Positions 54,991 to 64,000 of a DNA stretch of 64,000 nucleotides are shown here, piece by piece. The DNA is from Pectobacterium polonicum (lineage in GTDB: Bacteria; Pseudomonadota; Gammaproteobacteria; Enterobacterales; Enterobacteriaceae). The translations under genes were made by a program, and so were the position numbers. The notes under the pieces are model-generated. The model saw nothing but the letters and a program-made list of their open reading frames with translations, had not been told where the DNA came from and ran no database searches. The stretch is from contig NZ_RJTN01000022.1 of NCBI RefSeq assembly GCF_005497185.1, positions 1 through 64,000 of the forward strand, written 5' to 3'. Position 1 is the stretch's first letter. Each line of letters starts with the position of its first letter.

Positions 54991-55476
54991 TTACCGCAGT
55001 ATAAAGGCCGTGAACAGAACATCAGTGACGACCTGGTTAGGTTGACCAGGAACTAATGGTGGGCTTAGCACTTGCTTGATTTGCTCTATCAGCTTCTGTT
55101 TACCTTGCTCATTGGCAAGCGCGATGGCGTCCTGACGAGAAAGTAATAGTAACAGCCTGCTGCGAACTTCAGGCAGGTAATTCGTAAATCGCGTGCGGGT
55201 TGCTTCATCTGGCAAACGCAGCGTGAATCCTACATATAATACACGGTCAGGGTCATTATCTGCATTGACGAGATTAACGGTAAAGGTATCCAGTGGCATG
55301 AAAACAGGCTCTGGCGGTGGCGGTGCTTCCTGCTCAGACGTAGCCGCATTTTTTTGACTTAATAGCCACCATGTGGCACCCGCAGCAGCACTCGCAGCGA
55401 GAGCAACGATTATCAGTAGTATTAGCCAAACAGACCGTTTACGTCCTGGTCGAACTTGCATATCAGACATAGCCAA
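54991..55476 (-). CDS. fliL: flagellar basal-body-associated protein FliL
   Basis: The 161-aa inner-membrane protein has one membrane span ([21 protein letters not shown]) after a short basic N-terminus and a periplasmic stomatin-like domain ([28 protein letters not shown] at the end). FliL rings around the stator and raises torque and swarming. It heads the fliLMNOPQR run. The 149-bp gap before it holds a FlhDC-like half-site and a hairpin, suggesting a promoter of its own. Confidence 0.95.
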   Translation of the reverse strand: MAMSDMQVRPGRKRSVWLILLIIVALAASAAAGATWWLLSQKNAATSEQEAPPPPEPVFMPLDTFTVNLVNADNDPDRVLYVGFTLRLPDEATRTRFTNYLPEVRSRLLLLLSRQDAIALANEQGKQKLIEQIKQVLSPPLVPGQPNQVVTDVLFTAFILR

Positions 55477-55496
55477 AGATAGTTCCCGTTACTTAT

Positions 55497-55512
55497 CGAT
55501 ATTTATTGCAGG
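55497..55512 (-). promoter_or_regulatory. FlhDC-like half-site ahead of fliL
   Basis: On the minus strand CCTGCAATAAATATCG fits the GS-N3-AAATARCG part of the FlhDC half-site with one mismatch, 20 bp upstream of fliL. In E. coli fliLMNOPQR is a separate class II operon, which agrees. A second half-site was not clear. Confidence 0.45.
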
Positions 55513-55553
55513 GTGAAATTAACAATAAATAAATGCGTAATGTCGATGATTAT

Positions 55554-55591
55554 CCTGCCTATTGCAATGTTCAATACAGAGAATAGGCAGG
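55554..55591. other. 10-bp stem hairpin between fliK and fliL
   Basis: CCTGCCTATT (55554-55563) and AATAGGCAGG (55582-55591) are perfect inverted repeats with an 18-nt loop, just after the fliK stop. No T-run follows on the minus strand, so it may reduce rather than end transcription from fliK into fliL. Confidence 0.6.
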
Positions 55592-55625
55592 GAAAACCGT
55601 GCTAACTTATTCGTTTACTTCACTT

Positions 55626-56933
55626 TCAAGCAAAGATATCAACACCGTTGACGGATGATGCCATTGCTTTTAGCTGTTCTGGTACGTTTAATGACTCACT
55701 TGTGCTTTCTGACGAATGACCAAATTGTTGTTGGTAAGACGGGCCACGGTTGTTGCCATCATTATTATTACTTGCCATTTGCTGCTGCCAGGCTGATGAG
55801 TCACTGCCGACACTGCTTTGCCCAAGGTTAATGCCGCTTTCTGCCATTGTATTACGTAAATGTGGCAATGCGGCTTCCAACGCTGAGCGAACCTGACTGT
55901 TTGCTGAAACTAAGTGAATCTGGGCTTGGTTATCATCGATTTTTAGGCTGATGTGTAGGGGGCCAAGTTCTTGTGGATTTAAACGCAATTCTGCGGTCTG
56001 CTGACCATTACGACTGAACATAACGATTTGTTGTCCCAATGCGTCTTGCCACTGTGGAGAGCCAAACGGTGCATTCAGTTGTGCATTTGCTACCTGAGGG
56101 GCTGGAGCGGTGCTTCCCACCGTTGCCGGCTGAACGTGCATAGCCTGAACTACAGGCGACGTTGTTTGAGATGCGCTATTGCCTAAAGTGGAAATCGATT
56201 CAGATGCATTACGATCGCCAGCAAAGGAATGTGGTGCAGCCAGTGAGAATTTTGCCACATCATCCTTAGACTCGGTCGAAGTCGGTGACGCCTGCTTAGT
56301 TACATGCGGAAGATCGCGTGATATGTCAGCACCTTTATCTGACACTATTGATGTGTCTAGCAGCTTTGCCAAAGTACTTTTGCCATTTTCATCTGTGCTG
56401 CTTAATGCAGCAGATGCGGGGATATCACTTTGGCGTTTAGCGTTAATGAGTCCTGGAATATTTAAACCGGTGTTTACTGCTGTCATGGCGATACTATCAG
56501 TATCAGCTGCAGTTTGCGTAGGCAATGGCGTTGTTTGCAACATAGCAAACAGTGTCTGCATTGCAATCGCGTCGTTTGCGCTATCGTCGCTATCTTTTTT
56601 GTCTATATCTTTTAACTTCGCCTGATCAGCAATTTCTGGGTTTTGCTTATTAGACGCAACAGCTACCCCAGTTAGAGAGCTGAATGAAGAAAGAAAGGCA
56701 TTTAAATCGTCACGGCTGAGCAAGGTATTATCCTTACCCAAGGCATTTAACAAAGCATCCTCGTCCACTTTATCAAGCGTCTTTTTACTCGATGTATCAG
56801 CTACTTGTGATATGCGTTTGCTCAACAGATCAACAAAATCTTTTGGCAGCTCACCCTGTGTCAGCAAAGAAGCAGAGGAACTGCTCGTATCACTGGCAGT
56901 GGTAGCAGCTATAGGTAATGCGGACAGATTCAT
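55626..56933 (-). CDS. fliK: hook-length control protein FliK
   Basis: The 435-aa protein is the molecular ruler for hook length. The long N-terminal part is Ser/Thr/Asp-rich and poorly conserved. The C-terminal domain that contacts FlhB and switches substrate specificity has the motif QQIVMFSRNGQQTAELRLNP, then QELGPLHISLKIDDNQAQIH and VRSALEAALPHLRNTMAES. It is about 60 residues longer than E. coli FliK (375), as for a slightly longer ruler. It overlaps fliJ by 4 bp. Confidence 0.95.
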   Translation of the reverse strand: MNLSALPIAATTASDTSSSSASLLTQGELPKDFVDLLSKRISQVADTSSKKTLDKVDEDALLNALGKDNTLLSRDDLNAFLSSFSSLTGVAVASNKQNPEIADQAKLKDIDKKDSDDSANDAIAMQTLFAMLQTTPLPTQTAADTDSIAMTAVNTGLNIPGLINAKRQSDIPASAALSSTDENGKSTLAKLLDTSIVSDKGADISRDLPHVTKQASPTSTESKDDVAKFSLAAPHSFAGDRNASESISTLGNSASQTTSPVVQAMHVQPATVGSTAPAPQVANAQLNAPFGSPQWQDALGQQIVMFSRNGQQTAELRLNPQELGPLHISLKIDDNQAQIHLVSANSQVRSALEAALPHLRNTMAESGINLGQSSVGSDSSAWQQQMASNNNDGNNRGPSYQQQFGHSSESTSESLNVPEQLKAMASSVNGVDIFA

Positions 56934-57376
56934 GATTCTGTTTTCCTCTGTGAGGCCCGTTGGGCAAATTCATCCATTTGTTTTTGTTCTATTTTATTCT
57001 CTTTTGCAAGCTGTCTTGTCAGTTCACGATCTTGCAGTTTTTCAAAAGCATTCAATCTCTGCTGTTTTTCTTGCCAGGTTTTCATTGCCAAATCTAAACG
57101 TGATGTCCATTGAGAGAGCTGTTGCCTGTGTTGCTCAATTGCACTGTCCAACGTTCGGATGAACTGCTGATAATTTTGCCAACTATTATTCGCCATACCA
57201 GAGGACATCGTCGAATTTAACTTTTGACGATAGTCATCCTGATAGTTTAACAGCATATCGAGTTGCTGCTCAGCCTGTTGATGAGCCCGACGCACCTGGC
57301 CCAACTGACCTGCGGCTTTCTCAACGTCCTTCTGCGCCAGTTCGCGTAGTGTAACCAGCGGTGACTGGGTTTTCAT
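56930..57376 (-). CDS. fliJ: flagellar export protein FliJ
   Basis: The 148-aa coiled-coil protein connects the FliI ATPase ring with FlhA, acting like the gamma subunit of F-type ATPase. It begins KTQSPLVTLRELAQKDVEKA and is highly Gln-rich and helical through residue 140 (QAEQQLDMLLNYQDDYRQKL). It follows fliI by 8 bp and overlaps fliK. Length matches E. coli (147). Confidence 0.96.
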   Translation of the reverse strand: MKTQSPLVTLRELAQKDVEKAAGQLGQVRRAHQQAEQQLDMLLNYQDDYRQKLNSTMSSGMANNSWQNYQQFIRTLDSAIEQHRQQLSQWTSRLDLAMKTWQEKQQRLNAFEKLQDRELTRQLAKENKIEQKQMDEFAQRASQRKTES

Positions 57377-57384
57377 CTGCTCTC

Positions 57385-58755
57385 CTACTCGTTACGAGGG
57401 AAAATAGCGTGCAACGCTTGGCAGGATTCATCATAGTCACTTTGTTCAAACATACCCTGTTGCAAGAAGGCTTCCAAGTAGGGATAGAGCCGAATTGCTT
57501 TATCAAGCATTGGATCACTGCCTGCGGCGTAAGCACCAACACTGACTAAATCACGGTTACGTTGGTAACTGGATAGTAACTGTTTAAACTGCCTTACAGA
57601 AGCATAGTGACTTTCATCAATCAGTGCTGTCATCGCACGACTAATCGATGCTTCAATATCAATTGCCGGATAATGACCAGACTCTGCGAGTTGACGAGAT
57701 AGTACGATATGTCCGTCAAGGATGGCACGAGCAGAGTCGGCTATAGGGTCCTGCTGATCGTCACCTTCTGTCAGAACGGTATAGAAGGCGGTGACAGAGC
57801 CACCTCCATGAATACCATTCCCAGCACGTTCTACCAGCGCGGGTAATTTGGCGAAGACAGACGGTGGATAGCCCTTGGTTGCCGGTGGTTCACCAATTGC
57901 TAAAGCAATTTCACGTTGTGCCATAGCATAGCGCGTGAGCGAATCCATGATTAGCAGTACGTGATGACCACGATCGCGAAAATCTTCAGCAATACGCGTG
58001 GCATATGCTGCCCCTTGCATCCTTAATAATGGAGAAACATCAGCCGGGGCGGCAATAACGACAGAGCGTGCTCGCCCTTCCGTGCCCAGAATATTCTCGA
58101 TAAAATCTTTCACTTCTCGGCCACGTTCGCCGATAAGACCAACGACAATGACGTCAGCCTGAGTATAGCGCGCCATCATGCCCAACAGCACACTTTTACC
58201 AACCCCTGAGCCAGCAAACAAGCCCATTCGCTGCCCTCGACCTACGGTGAGCAGGGCATTGATGGCTCGGACACCCACATCAAGAACACTTTCGATTGGT
58301 GTTCGTTGCAATGGGTTAAACGGCGGTGTAATCAGCGGGGCGCGATAACCTGTATCAGGGGCGGGTAAACCATCCAGTGGTTTTGCGCTCCCATCTAATA
58401 CTCGTCCCAGCAATTCAGGACCTAAGGGTAATTGCTTTCCTTGGCTGCTGCTGTCTTGGCCAACGCGGGCGTAAACGCGCGCGCCAGGAGTAATACCTTC
58501 AACTTCTTCCAGCGGCATAAGAAAGAGCTTTTGCCCGTTGAAACCGACAACTTCGCTTTCGATTTCTTCAACTTGAGAGCCATTCTGCCGTTCGATGAGG
58601 CAGGTTGCTCCCAGCGGCATATGTAGCCCAGTGGCTTCTAATACCAAACCTGTTGCCCGGGTTAAGCGACCGTAACGACGCACTGAAGGGGTGTCGTCAA
58701 TACGCTTCTCAAATGAATCGAGAGAAGAGAGCCAGCGACCAAGGCGTGAAGTCAT
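57385..58755 (-). CDS. fliI: flagellum-specific ATPase FliI
   Basis: The 456-aa ATPase powers export. Walker A is [16 protein letters not shown], Walker B is [19 protein letters not shown], and the C-terminal chaperone-binding region follows. It is nearly identical to Salmonella FliI along the catalytic core. The start may be ATG 58755 (MTSRLGRW) or 58758; either overlaps the fliH stop. It forms a hexamer with FliJ inside and is held by FliH. Confidence 0.97.
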   Translation of the reverse strand: MTSRLGRWLSSLDSFEKRIDDTPSVRRYGRLTRATGLVLEATGLHMPLGATCLIERQNGSQVEEIESEVVGFNGQKLFLMPLEEVEGITPGARVYARVGQDSSSQGKQLPLGPELLGRVLDGSAKPLDGLPAPDTGYRAPLITPPFNPLQRTPIESVLDVGVRAINALLTVGRGQRMGLFAGSGVGKSVLLGMMARYTQADVIVVGLIGERGREVKDFIENILGTEGRARSVVIAAPADVSPLLRMQGAAYATRIAEDFRDRGHHVLLIMDSLTRYAMAQREIALAIGEPPATKGYPPSVFAKLPALVERAGNGIHGGGSVTAFYTVLTEGDDQQDPIADSARAILDGHIVLSRQLAESGHYPAIDIEASISRAMTALIDESHYASVRQFKQLLSSYQRNRDLVSVGAYAAGSDPMLDKAIRLYPYLEAFLQQGMFEQSDYDESCQALHAIFPRNE

Positions 58756-59477
58756 CATAGCTCTCCCGGTGCGGCCAAACGGCAAAGTTCATGCCAGCGT
58801 GTCGCCAGGCTAGCATCCAGATCGCCTTCTTCTGCACTGACCTTACAACCGCCAGGGTGGAGTTGGCTATCAGCTAACAATCTCCAGCCATGTAAACTAA
58901 GCGTTGGACCAAGATGTTGTTCAACACGCTCCAAATCTGAAGGGTGAACGCGCAATTGTGTTTTACCTGAAAACATCGGTTCTTGTTGAATCAATTGCTG
59001 TATCTGACCGAGCAGGGCATTACCGTCACATACCGGAGGCTGCCCCAGAATCTGTTTGGCTGCCGTCAGTGCCAACTGCATCAGGCGAGCGGGGATAACA
59101 CTGTCAAGAGTATCCAACGTCTGTTGGAATTCAGTGACCATATTTTGCATCTGTTCAATGATCGGTTGCTGTTGCTGCAAGGCATTCTGCAAACCCTGCT
59201 GTTGCCCTTTAGCTAAACCTTCCTGATAACCTGCGTCATATCCTTGTTGATGACCTTGTGCAAAACCTGCTTCTCGAGCTTGTTGCATTATACTTTCGCG
59301 CAAAGACTCCAGCTCATCCTCTGCGGAGAATTGGACGCTCTCTTCACTTAAACGCTCAATATCAGGAAAATCAGGCTCATCATTTACCTGGTACGTTGGA
59401 ACAGCTTTTGACACGGGGTCAGCCAGATCGTTGAGTTGCCAGGGCTGCCAGGCCAGATTTTTTGAGGCGTTAGACAT
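58755..59477 (-). CDS. fliH: flagellar export ATPase regulator FliH
   Basis: The 240-aa protein links FliI to the C-ring. The start is ATG 59477 ([20 protein letters not shown]), which overlaps the fliG end by 8 bp as in E. coli. The middle has GxxxG-type helix repeats ([20 protein letters not shown]) typical of FliH, and the C-terminal region resembles the V/F-ATPase peripheral-stalk domain ([19 protein letters not shown]). Confidence 0.96.
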   Translation of the reverse strand: MSNASKNLAWQPWQLNDLADPVSKAVPTYQVNDEPDFPDIERLSEESVQFSAEDELESLRESIMQQAREAGFAQGHQQGYDAGYQEGLAKGQQQGLQNALQQQQPIIEQMQNMVTEFQQTLDTLDSVIPARLMQLALTAAKQILGQPPVCDGNALLGQIQQLIQQEPMFSGKTQLRVHPSDLERVEQHLGPTLSLHGWRLLADSQLHPGGCKVSAEEGDLDASLATRWHELCRLAAPGEL

Positions 59478-60462
59478 AAGCATCCTCACCGCCACCAATA
59501 ATCATCTCGCCACTGTCTGCCAATCGACGAACGATAAGCAGTATCGCTTTCTGTTCGTTTTCGACCTGCGACATACGTACCGGACCACGTGTAGACAGAT
59601 CGTCGCGAAGAATCTCCGCCGCACGCTGGGACATATTGCGCAGGAATTTCTCGCGCAACGGTTCTTCGGCACCTTTCAATGCCAGCAGCAGAGACTCGGA
59701 CTCGACTTCTTGCAGAAGTCGCTGGATGCTGCGGTCGTCCACGTCCACCAGGTTTTCGAACAGGAACATTTCGTCGATGATTTTTTGTGCCAATTCGCCA
59801 TCGAACTCGCGTACAGCATCGATAACGGCTTCTTCTTGCTGGCTTTTCATCAAGTTGATGATCTCAGCCGCAGTACGCACACCACCCATTTTGCTGCGTT
59901 TAAGGTTCTGGCCATCGAGTAAGCCATTCAGAACATCTGTCAATTCTGCCAGAGCGGAAGGCTGTACGCCGCCGAAGGTTGCGATACGCAGCATGACGTC
60001 ATGGCGAAGGCGTTCGTCAAACAGGGCTAAGATATCGGCAGCCTGAGCACGCTTCAGGTGTACCAAAATTGTGGCAATGATCTGTGGATGTTCGTCGCGG
60101 ATGAGGTCCGCGGCGATCTGCGGTTCCATAAAGTTGAGAGTTTCCATCCCACTTGTGGAGTCACGACTCTCAAGAATGTCTTCCAGCAAGCTAGACGCGC
60201 GTTCTTCACCCAGCGCTTTAACCAGAACAGAACGCAGGTAATCACCAGCATTGACGCTAAGCGCTGCATATTGCTCAGCGTCAGCCTCAAATTCCTTGAG
60301 GATTTCTACCAGTTGTTGATGTGATACCTGGCGCATACTCGCCATTGCGGCACTGAGGTGCTGTACTTCTTTGGTTGAAAGATGAGTAAACACTTCCGCC
60401 GCGCGGTCTTCGCCTATGGTCATCAATAAGATGGCGCTTTTTTCTGTTCCTGTCAGGGTCAT
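59470..60462 (-). CDS. fliG: flagellar motor switch protein FliG
   Basis: The 330-aa protein is the torque-generating C-ring component. It has an N-terminal FliF-binding part ([20 protein letters not shown]), the conserved EHPQ in the middle ([18 protein letters not shown]), and the charged C-terminal helix that meets MotA ([14 protein letters not shown], then [19 protein letters not shown]). The length matches E. coli (331). It overlaps fliF by 4 bp and fliH by 8 bp. Confidence 0.98.
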   Translation of the reverse strand: MTLTGTEKSAILLMTIGEDRAAEVFTHLSTKEVQHLSAAMASMRQVSHQQLVEILKEFEADAEQYAALSVNAGDYLRSVLVKALGEERASSLLEDILESRDSTSGMETLNFMEPQIAADLIRDEHPQIIATILVHLKRAQAADILALFDERLRHDVMLRIATFGGVQPSALAELTDVLNGLLDGQNLKRSKMGGVRTAAEIINLMKSQQEEAVIDAVREFDGELAQKIIDEMFLFENLVDVDDRSIQRLLQEVESESLLLALKGAEEPLREKFLRNMSQRAAEILRDDLSTRGPVRMSQVENEQKAILLIVRRLADSGEMIIGGGEDAYV

Positions 60463-62168
60463 AGTTCACTACTCATCCATTGGCGAATCACCAGAGCAAC
60501 CACGCGTGGGTCATTTTCGGCCAGTTCACGTATCCGGTTACTTTGCATTTCCGCACTAACGCGTTGTTGAGATTTCCGTTGTTGCTCAATTTCAGAGGTA
60601 CTGAGATTAACAACGACATCATCATTGCCCTTATTAAGGGTGGCAGCCGCCAATGCCGCTTCTTGTTGCTGAGATTTCCTCTGTAGTTGCGGACGGACCA
60701 ACTTACGCCACAGAATCCAGGCAACAATCAGAACTAGCAGCCAACGACCCGCTTCCATCAGGAGATCGAAGAAGGCTTGTTTTTGCCAGAAGGGGAGTTC
60801 ACTAGAGCTTTCGGCACTGTCCATAAATGGCGTGTTAACGACATTCAATGTATCCCCACGCTCTGCAGAAAAACCCATGGCTTCGCGTGCTACCGTTTCA
60901 ATCTGTTTGATCTGATCTTCCGTTAGCGCAACGGGTTTACCATCCTCACCAGGGGGCTGATAGTTAACGATAACGGCCGCAGACAAGCGTTTCACGCCAC
61001 CAGTGCTATGTTTGGTATGCAGAATAGTCTTGTCGACTTCATAGTTGGTGGTTGCATCATTGCGAACATTCGATGTCTGAATGACTGCATTGGCCGAATT
61101 AGCTTGTGTGCCCGCGGCATTGTTTGGGTTCTGCTGGCCTGCCTGGTTGTTCGCATTGGCATTATTCGGCGCGGTTGCAATAGGCGCTGTAGGAGCTGGT
61201 GCTGGCTGATTGGTCAATGCGCCAGGAACACCACCTACATTCGGGCCTCCTTTCTGCTCACTCTGGCTGGTTTGTTGAGAGCGAACGGCTGCTTTATCAG
61301 GCGGTTGGTTAGGCTGATACTGTTCGTCGGTTTGTTCACGAGCAGAAAAATCGATTTGCGCAGTGACCTGAGCATGTACGTTGCCCATACCAACCATTGG
61401 CGCGATGATTGACTCTATACGGCGCTGGTACATTGCCTCGACTTCGTTGCTGTACTTAAGCTGCGCCGCATTCAGATCGCGGCCGCTTCCGCCTGCCTGA
61501 GTCAACAGGCGTCCGGTTTGATCGACGACAGTAACATTATCGGGTGGCAGACCAGCAACGCTACTGGAAACCATGTAAACAATAGAGTTGATTTGACCTT
61601 CATCTAAAGCACGACCTGGTTGTAGTGTCAGGGTGACGGAAGATGAGGGCGATTTTTGCTCACGAACGAACAGTGAGGGCTTCGGTATGGCAAGGTGCAC
61701 TCGCGCGTTTTGAACGGGACCCAGCGTTTCTATTGTTCTGGACAGCTCACCTTCTAGCGCACGCTGATAATTAATCTGTTCGCTGAATTGGCTGATGCCA
61801 AATTTTTCCTGGTCGAGCAATTCAAAGCCAACAGCGCCGCCTTTTGGCAGCCCCAGTTGAGCAAGCCGGAGTCGAGTCTCATAGACATTCGCGGCGGGAA
61901 TCATGATTGCGCCGCCGTTTTCCGCAAAGCGGTAAGGGATATTCAGCTTTGTTAATTCGCTGACAATCGCACCGCCATCTCGGTCATTTATATTGCTATA
62001 AAGGACTCGATAATCAGGGCCTTTAGCCCATAACGTCAATGCGACGACAATGGCAATCGTCGCTGCTGCTGCGATGAGGAGCGGAATCTTCGGATTGGCG
62101 CGTAACCGGTTGAGTATTTCGCCAAAGCTATTTTTACCGGTAGCGGAGCCGGTTAATGAGGCGTTCAT
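60459..62168 (-). CDS. fliF: MS-ring protein FliF
   Basis: The 569-aa protein builds the membrane ring of the basal body. It has an N-terminal span ([21 protein letters not shown]), the ring-building motif domains ([20 protein letters not shown]-like, then [16 protein letters not shown]), a long Asn/Ala/Pro-rich low-complexity part, a second span ([18 protein letters not shown]) and a FliG-binding C-terminus ([19 protein letters not shown]). It heads the leftward fliFGHIJK unit and is divergent from fliE. Confidence 0.97.
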   Translation of the reverse strand: MNASLTGSATGKNSFGEILNRLRANPKIPLLIAAAATIAIVVALTLWAKGPDYRVLYSNINDRDGGAIVSELTKLNIPYRFAENGGAIMIPAANVYETRLRLAQLGLPKGGAVGFELLDQEKFGISQFSEQINYQRALEGELSRTIETLGPVQNARVHLAIPKPSLFVREQKSPSSSVTLTLQPGRALDEGQINSIVYMVSSSVAGLPPDNVTVVDQTGRLLTQAGGSGRDLNAAQLKYSNEVEAMYQRRIESIIAPMVGMGNVHAQVTAQIDFSAREQTDEQYQPNQPPDKAAVRSQQTSQSEQKGGPNVGGVPGALTNQPAPAPTAPIATAPNNANANNQAGQQNPNNAAGTQANSANAVIQTSNVRNDATTNYEVDKTILHTKHSTGGVKRLSAAVIVNYQPPGEDGKPVALTEDQIKQIETVAREAMGFSAERGDTLNVVNTPFMDSAESSSELPFWQKQAFFDLLMEAGRWLLVLIVAWILWRKLVRPQLQRKSQQQEAALAAATLNKGNDDVVVNLSTSEIEQQRKSQQRVSAEMQSNRIRELAENDPRVVALVIRQWMSSEL

Positions 62169-62267
62169 ACTCTATCTCTGCTTGGTTGTTGAACGATATA
62201 CTTAACGTTGTGACGTGACAAAACAGAACTCCCTGATTGCGCAATCAATAAAACATTTCGCCTACAT

Positions 62268-62294
62268 TTATCGGCATGTCATTATTTTCCGTAA
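62268..62294 (-). promoter_or_regulatory. perfect sigma-28 -10 box upstream of fliF, weak -35
   Basis: On the minus strand GCCGATAA (62268-62275) matches the -10 consensus fully. The -35 region at the right spacing (TTACGGAA) is poor. It lies about 100 bp before fliF and may be a minor class III start added to the class II promoter. Confidence 0.35.
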
Positions 62295-62339
62295 AAGAAA
62301 AATCGATGGGTCGATAAGGTGGCATTTTTCACGCTAATT

Positions 62340-62362
62340 ACCCCATTTAGACTAAATGGGGT
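62340..62362. repeat. 23-bp near-perfect palindrome between fliF and fliE
   Basis: ACCCCATTTAG, one A, CTAAATGGGGT: 11 bp perfectly inverted, in the middle of the divergent promoter region. With so short a centre it is more likely a protein-binding operator or cruciform than a terminator. No match to the FlhDC or sigma-28 consensus was seen in it. Confidence 0.65.
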
Positions 62363-62427
62363 GTGGTAGGGTATCGTTGTCATAAATGTGTATAGAAAGC
62401 CTAATTAGCAAGGTTTAGCGAGGTAAT

Positions 62428-62742
62428 ATGTCGATTCAAGGTATTAATGGCGTTCTACAACAAATGCAGGTAAACGCTCTGCAAGCCTCGGGTACGCCAA
62501 TAGCCAGACCGTCGGTAGAACCTGGTTTTGCCAGTGAGTTAAAAGCGGCGATTGATAAGATCAGCGATACGCAACAAGTCGCTCGTGCGCAAGGTGAAAA
62601 ATTCACCATGGGCGTTCCGGGTGTAGCATTGAATGATGTAATGGTGGATTTGCAAAAGTCATCTATTTCAATGCAGATGGGCATTCAGGTGCGTAATAAA
62701 CTGGTGTCGGCGTATCAGGAAGTAATGAATATGTCTGTTTGA
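62428..62742 (+). CDS. fliE: MS-ring/rod junction protein FliE
   Basis: The 104-aa protein joins the MS ring to the FlgB rod and is the first substrate of the export gate. It begins [20 protein letters not shown] and ends in the conserved helix [20 protein letters not shown] then MNMSV. The length equals E. coli FliE (104). It is divergent from fliF and has its own promoter region. A GATGTC/GACATC hairpin (62741-62759) follows; the 248-bp gap beyond holds only the fliT terminator. Confidence 0.96.
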   Translation: MSIQGINGVLQQMQVNALQASGTPIARPSVEPGFASELKAAIDKISDTQQVARAQGEKFTMGVPGVALNDVMVDLQKSSISMQMGIQVRNKLVSAYQEVMNMSV

Positions 62743-62929
62743 TGTCGTTTAATGACATCTTGCTGTAATGATTAAAGTTATTGCACATCATCTCACTGTT
62801 AAACAATGGGATGACGTGCGATTTCTATCTGTAGCGATTTTCTGCCCATATCTCCCTTTTCCTCGCCACGAACTGATCTCTTGCTGTGGTAATTCCTGAG
62901 AATTTGTATCAAAAGTTTCCGCTATGGAT

Positions 62930-62961
62930 AAAAAAACGCGCCTCGTATAAACAGAAGCGCG
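62930..62961 (-). terminator. rho-independent terminator of the fliDST operon
   Basis: Read on the minus strand, CGCGCTTC, a 9-nt loop, GAGGCGCG and seven T form a strong terminator 30 bp after the fliT stop. Confidence 0.88.
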
Positions 62962-62990
62962 ACGGTGACAGCGATATAATTTATAGAACA

Positions 62991-63371
62991 CTACGATCGC
63001 GTTTCGTCAGGCAAGGGCTCACCAGGTAGCAGCCGCTGGCCTGCAAATTCACCATAAGTCGTATTAATTGACTTTTGCTTCAGTGATTTCCCCATTAACG
63101 AACTTAATTCATCCATCCGCTTCTGCAGAAGTTGTTTTACTTTCGCTTCATTATCCATCACTTCCTGCAAAATCTGTCGCAGATGCAAACGCATCACACT
63201 GTCAATTTCGTCAGGAATTGGCGTGTTAACTAAGCCTTCAACGGACTGAACATAAACAATCTCTTGCTCAACCAACGTATCCCATTGGCCGCTGACGGCC
63301 AAATGAAGAATTTTTTGACTCAGAGACAAAAGCTGTTGGTAATCTTTTAGAAGCCGATGGGGGGAGGCCAT
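62991..63371 (-). CDS. fliT: flagellar chaperone/regulator FliT
   Basis: The 126-aa helical protein is the export chaperone of FliD and in Salmonella also binds FlhC to block FlhDC. It begins ASPHRLLKDYQQLLSLSQKI and contains AVSGQWDTLVEQEIVYVQSV and RQILQEVMDNEAKVKQLLQK. It overlaps fliS by 1 base, as in E. coli. It is last in fliD-fliS-fliT and is followed by the terminator at 62930-62961. Confidence 0.93.
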   Translation of the reverse strand: MASPHRLLKDYQQLLSLSQKILHLAVSGQWDTLVEQEIVYVQSVEGLVNTPIPDEIDSVMRLHLRQILQEVMDNEAKVKQLLQKRMDELSSLMGKSLKQKSINTTYGEFAGQRLLPGEPLPDETRS

Positions 63372-63784
63372 TAACGTACTTCCTGCTCTGGTTTGTAATT
63401 AGGGCCGATTTGCCGCCAGGCATCAGCGATATTTTCCAACAATATTTCGACTTCTTCTATCGCTTTGGGATCGTTATGTAAGTTGGCAATCAACAATCGT
63501 TGAGACATGTAATCGTATAGGGCGGACAGGTTTTCAACCAACTCGCCGCCTCTGTCCATATCCAGCCCAGCTTTGAGCCCGTTATTAATTATGTTTATTG
63601 CTTTAGATAACGCCATGCCTTTGCCTGGTATATCACCTTGTTCCATGAGAATACGCGCGCGCAACATTGCACTGCGCGCACCATCAAACAACATGACAAT
63701 AAGTTGATGAGGGCTTGCGCTCATCACACTGCTTTCAAGGCCTACCTGAGCGTAGGCCTGACTGCCTTTCATATTGTACATCAC
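63371..63784 (-). CDS. fliS: flagellin chaperone FliS
   Basis: The 137-aa four-helix protein keeps flagellin unfolded before export and helps control FlgM. Family blocks are GSQAYAQVGLESSVMSASPH, QLIVMLFDGARSAMLRAR, KGMALSKAINIINNGLKAGL and LYDYMSQRLLIANLHND. It lies between fliD (27-bp gap) and fliT. The start may be ATG 63784 or the next codon. Confidence 0.96.
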   Translation of the reverse strand: MMYNMKGSQAYAQVGLESSVMSASPHQLIVMLFDGARSAMLRARILMEQGDIPGKGMALSKAINIINNGLKAGLDMDRGGELVENLSALYDYMSQRLLIANLHNDPKAIEEVEILLENIADAWRQIGPNYKPEQEVR

Positions 63785-63811
63785 GCTACCTATCTTTCTT
63801 TTATCAGAAAC

Positions 63812-64000
63812 TTAGAGTTTAGAGAACATGCTCGTCAATCTACTGGTGGTACTGCTCATGTCAGACATGGCTTTATCTAAGTTAGTAAACTGCTTTTGAT
63901 AGCGAGCGATCGTTTCTTCGATGCTGTTAGTCACGCGAGTTAATTGGGTATCTAATTTTTTTATTGTACTGTCAAGACCATCCTGTTTGGTTTTAATAAC
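63812..64000 (-). CDS. fliD: filament cap protein FliD (HAP2), C-terminal part
   Basis: The last 62 codons of fliD lie in the window; the gene continues beyond base 64000. The visible end has the long coiled-coil tail: GLDSTIKKLDTQLTRVTNSI, then EETIARYQKQFTNLDKAMSD and the final SSTTSRLTSMFSKL. FliD caps the filament and folds incoming flagellin. Its position before fliS and fliT is the standard operon. The main flagellin fliC should lie on the other side of it. Confidence 0.9.
   Translation of the reverse strand, partial: VIKTKQDGLDSTIKKLDTQLTRVTNSIEETIARYQKQFTNLDKAMSDMSSTTSRLTSMFSKL

Overview
This window looks like chromosome from a soft-rot enterobacterium, most likely Pectobacterium. 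The evidence is one uninterrupted 40 kb flagellar/chemotaxis cluster whose proteins closely resemble E. coli/Salmonella orthologues, an E. coli-type DosC and DsrB beside it, and the TTAAGGTT-N11-GCCGATTA style of sigma-28 promoter. The genus is inferred from gene order and remembered protein similarity; no database search was possible.

Left part (1-17.4 kb), accessory DNA. It opens with the 3' part of an SF1 helicase fused to a phospholipase-D-type nuclease domain, then a decayed IS256-family transposase, an HNH endonuclease of the phosphorothioate-DNA-binding type, and a probable two-gene unit of an orphan flagellin with an unusual central domain plus a LuxR-type regulator. From about 5.9 to 15.1 kb lies a CP4-prophage-like island: zinc-ribbon protein, AlpA, YagK/inovirus-Gp2-like protein, an unrecognised 343-aa protein, a YfjP/YeeP-type GTPase broken by one in-frame TGA, two tiny membrane proteins, two secreted proteins, a YeeS-type RadC protein, the CbeA/CbtA pair, a DUF4942 protein and VapBC. 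The island ends in a tRNA-3'-end-like sequence and the remains of a tyrosine integrase. That integrase is split by an intact IS407-group (IS3 family) element with an ATCA target duplication, and is cut off upstream by a truncated IS3 remnant.

Middle part (17.4-23.4 kb). A hypothetical protein, a KTSC protein, the globin-coupled diguanylate cyclase DosC, DsrB, a chemoreceptor with a clear sigma-28 promoter, and a DMT-family transporter form the border of the motility region.

Right part (23.4-64 kb), flagellar regulon. An 818-bp leader carrying a consensus CRP site and a palindromic RcsAB-type box precedes flhDC. Then come motAB-cheAW-tsr, cheRBYZ, flhBAE, the leftward flgNM and flgA, flgBCDEFGHIJ, flgKL, the leftward fliFGHIJK and fliLMNOPQR run, fliE, and the leftward fliD-fliS-fliT (fliD continues past the window end). 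FlhDC would switch on the hook-basal-body genes. FlgM holds sigma-28 until the hook is finished, and sigma-28-type promoters are visible upstream of flgM, flgK and the orphan chemoreceptor. CheA/W/Y/Z/R/B couple receptors to the FliM/N/G switch, and MotAB power rotation. No rRNA genes, intact tRNA genes or CRISPR arrays were seen.
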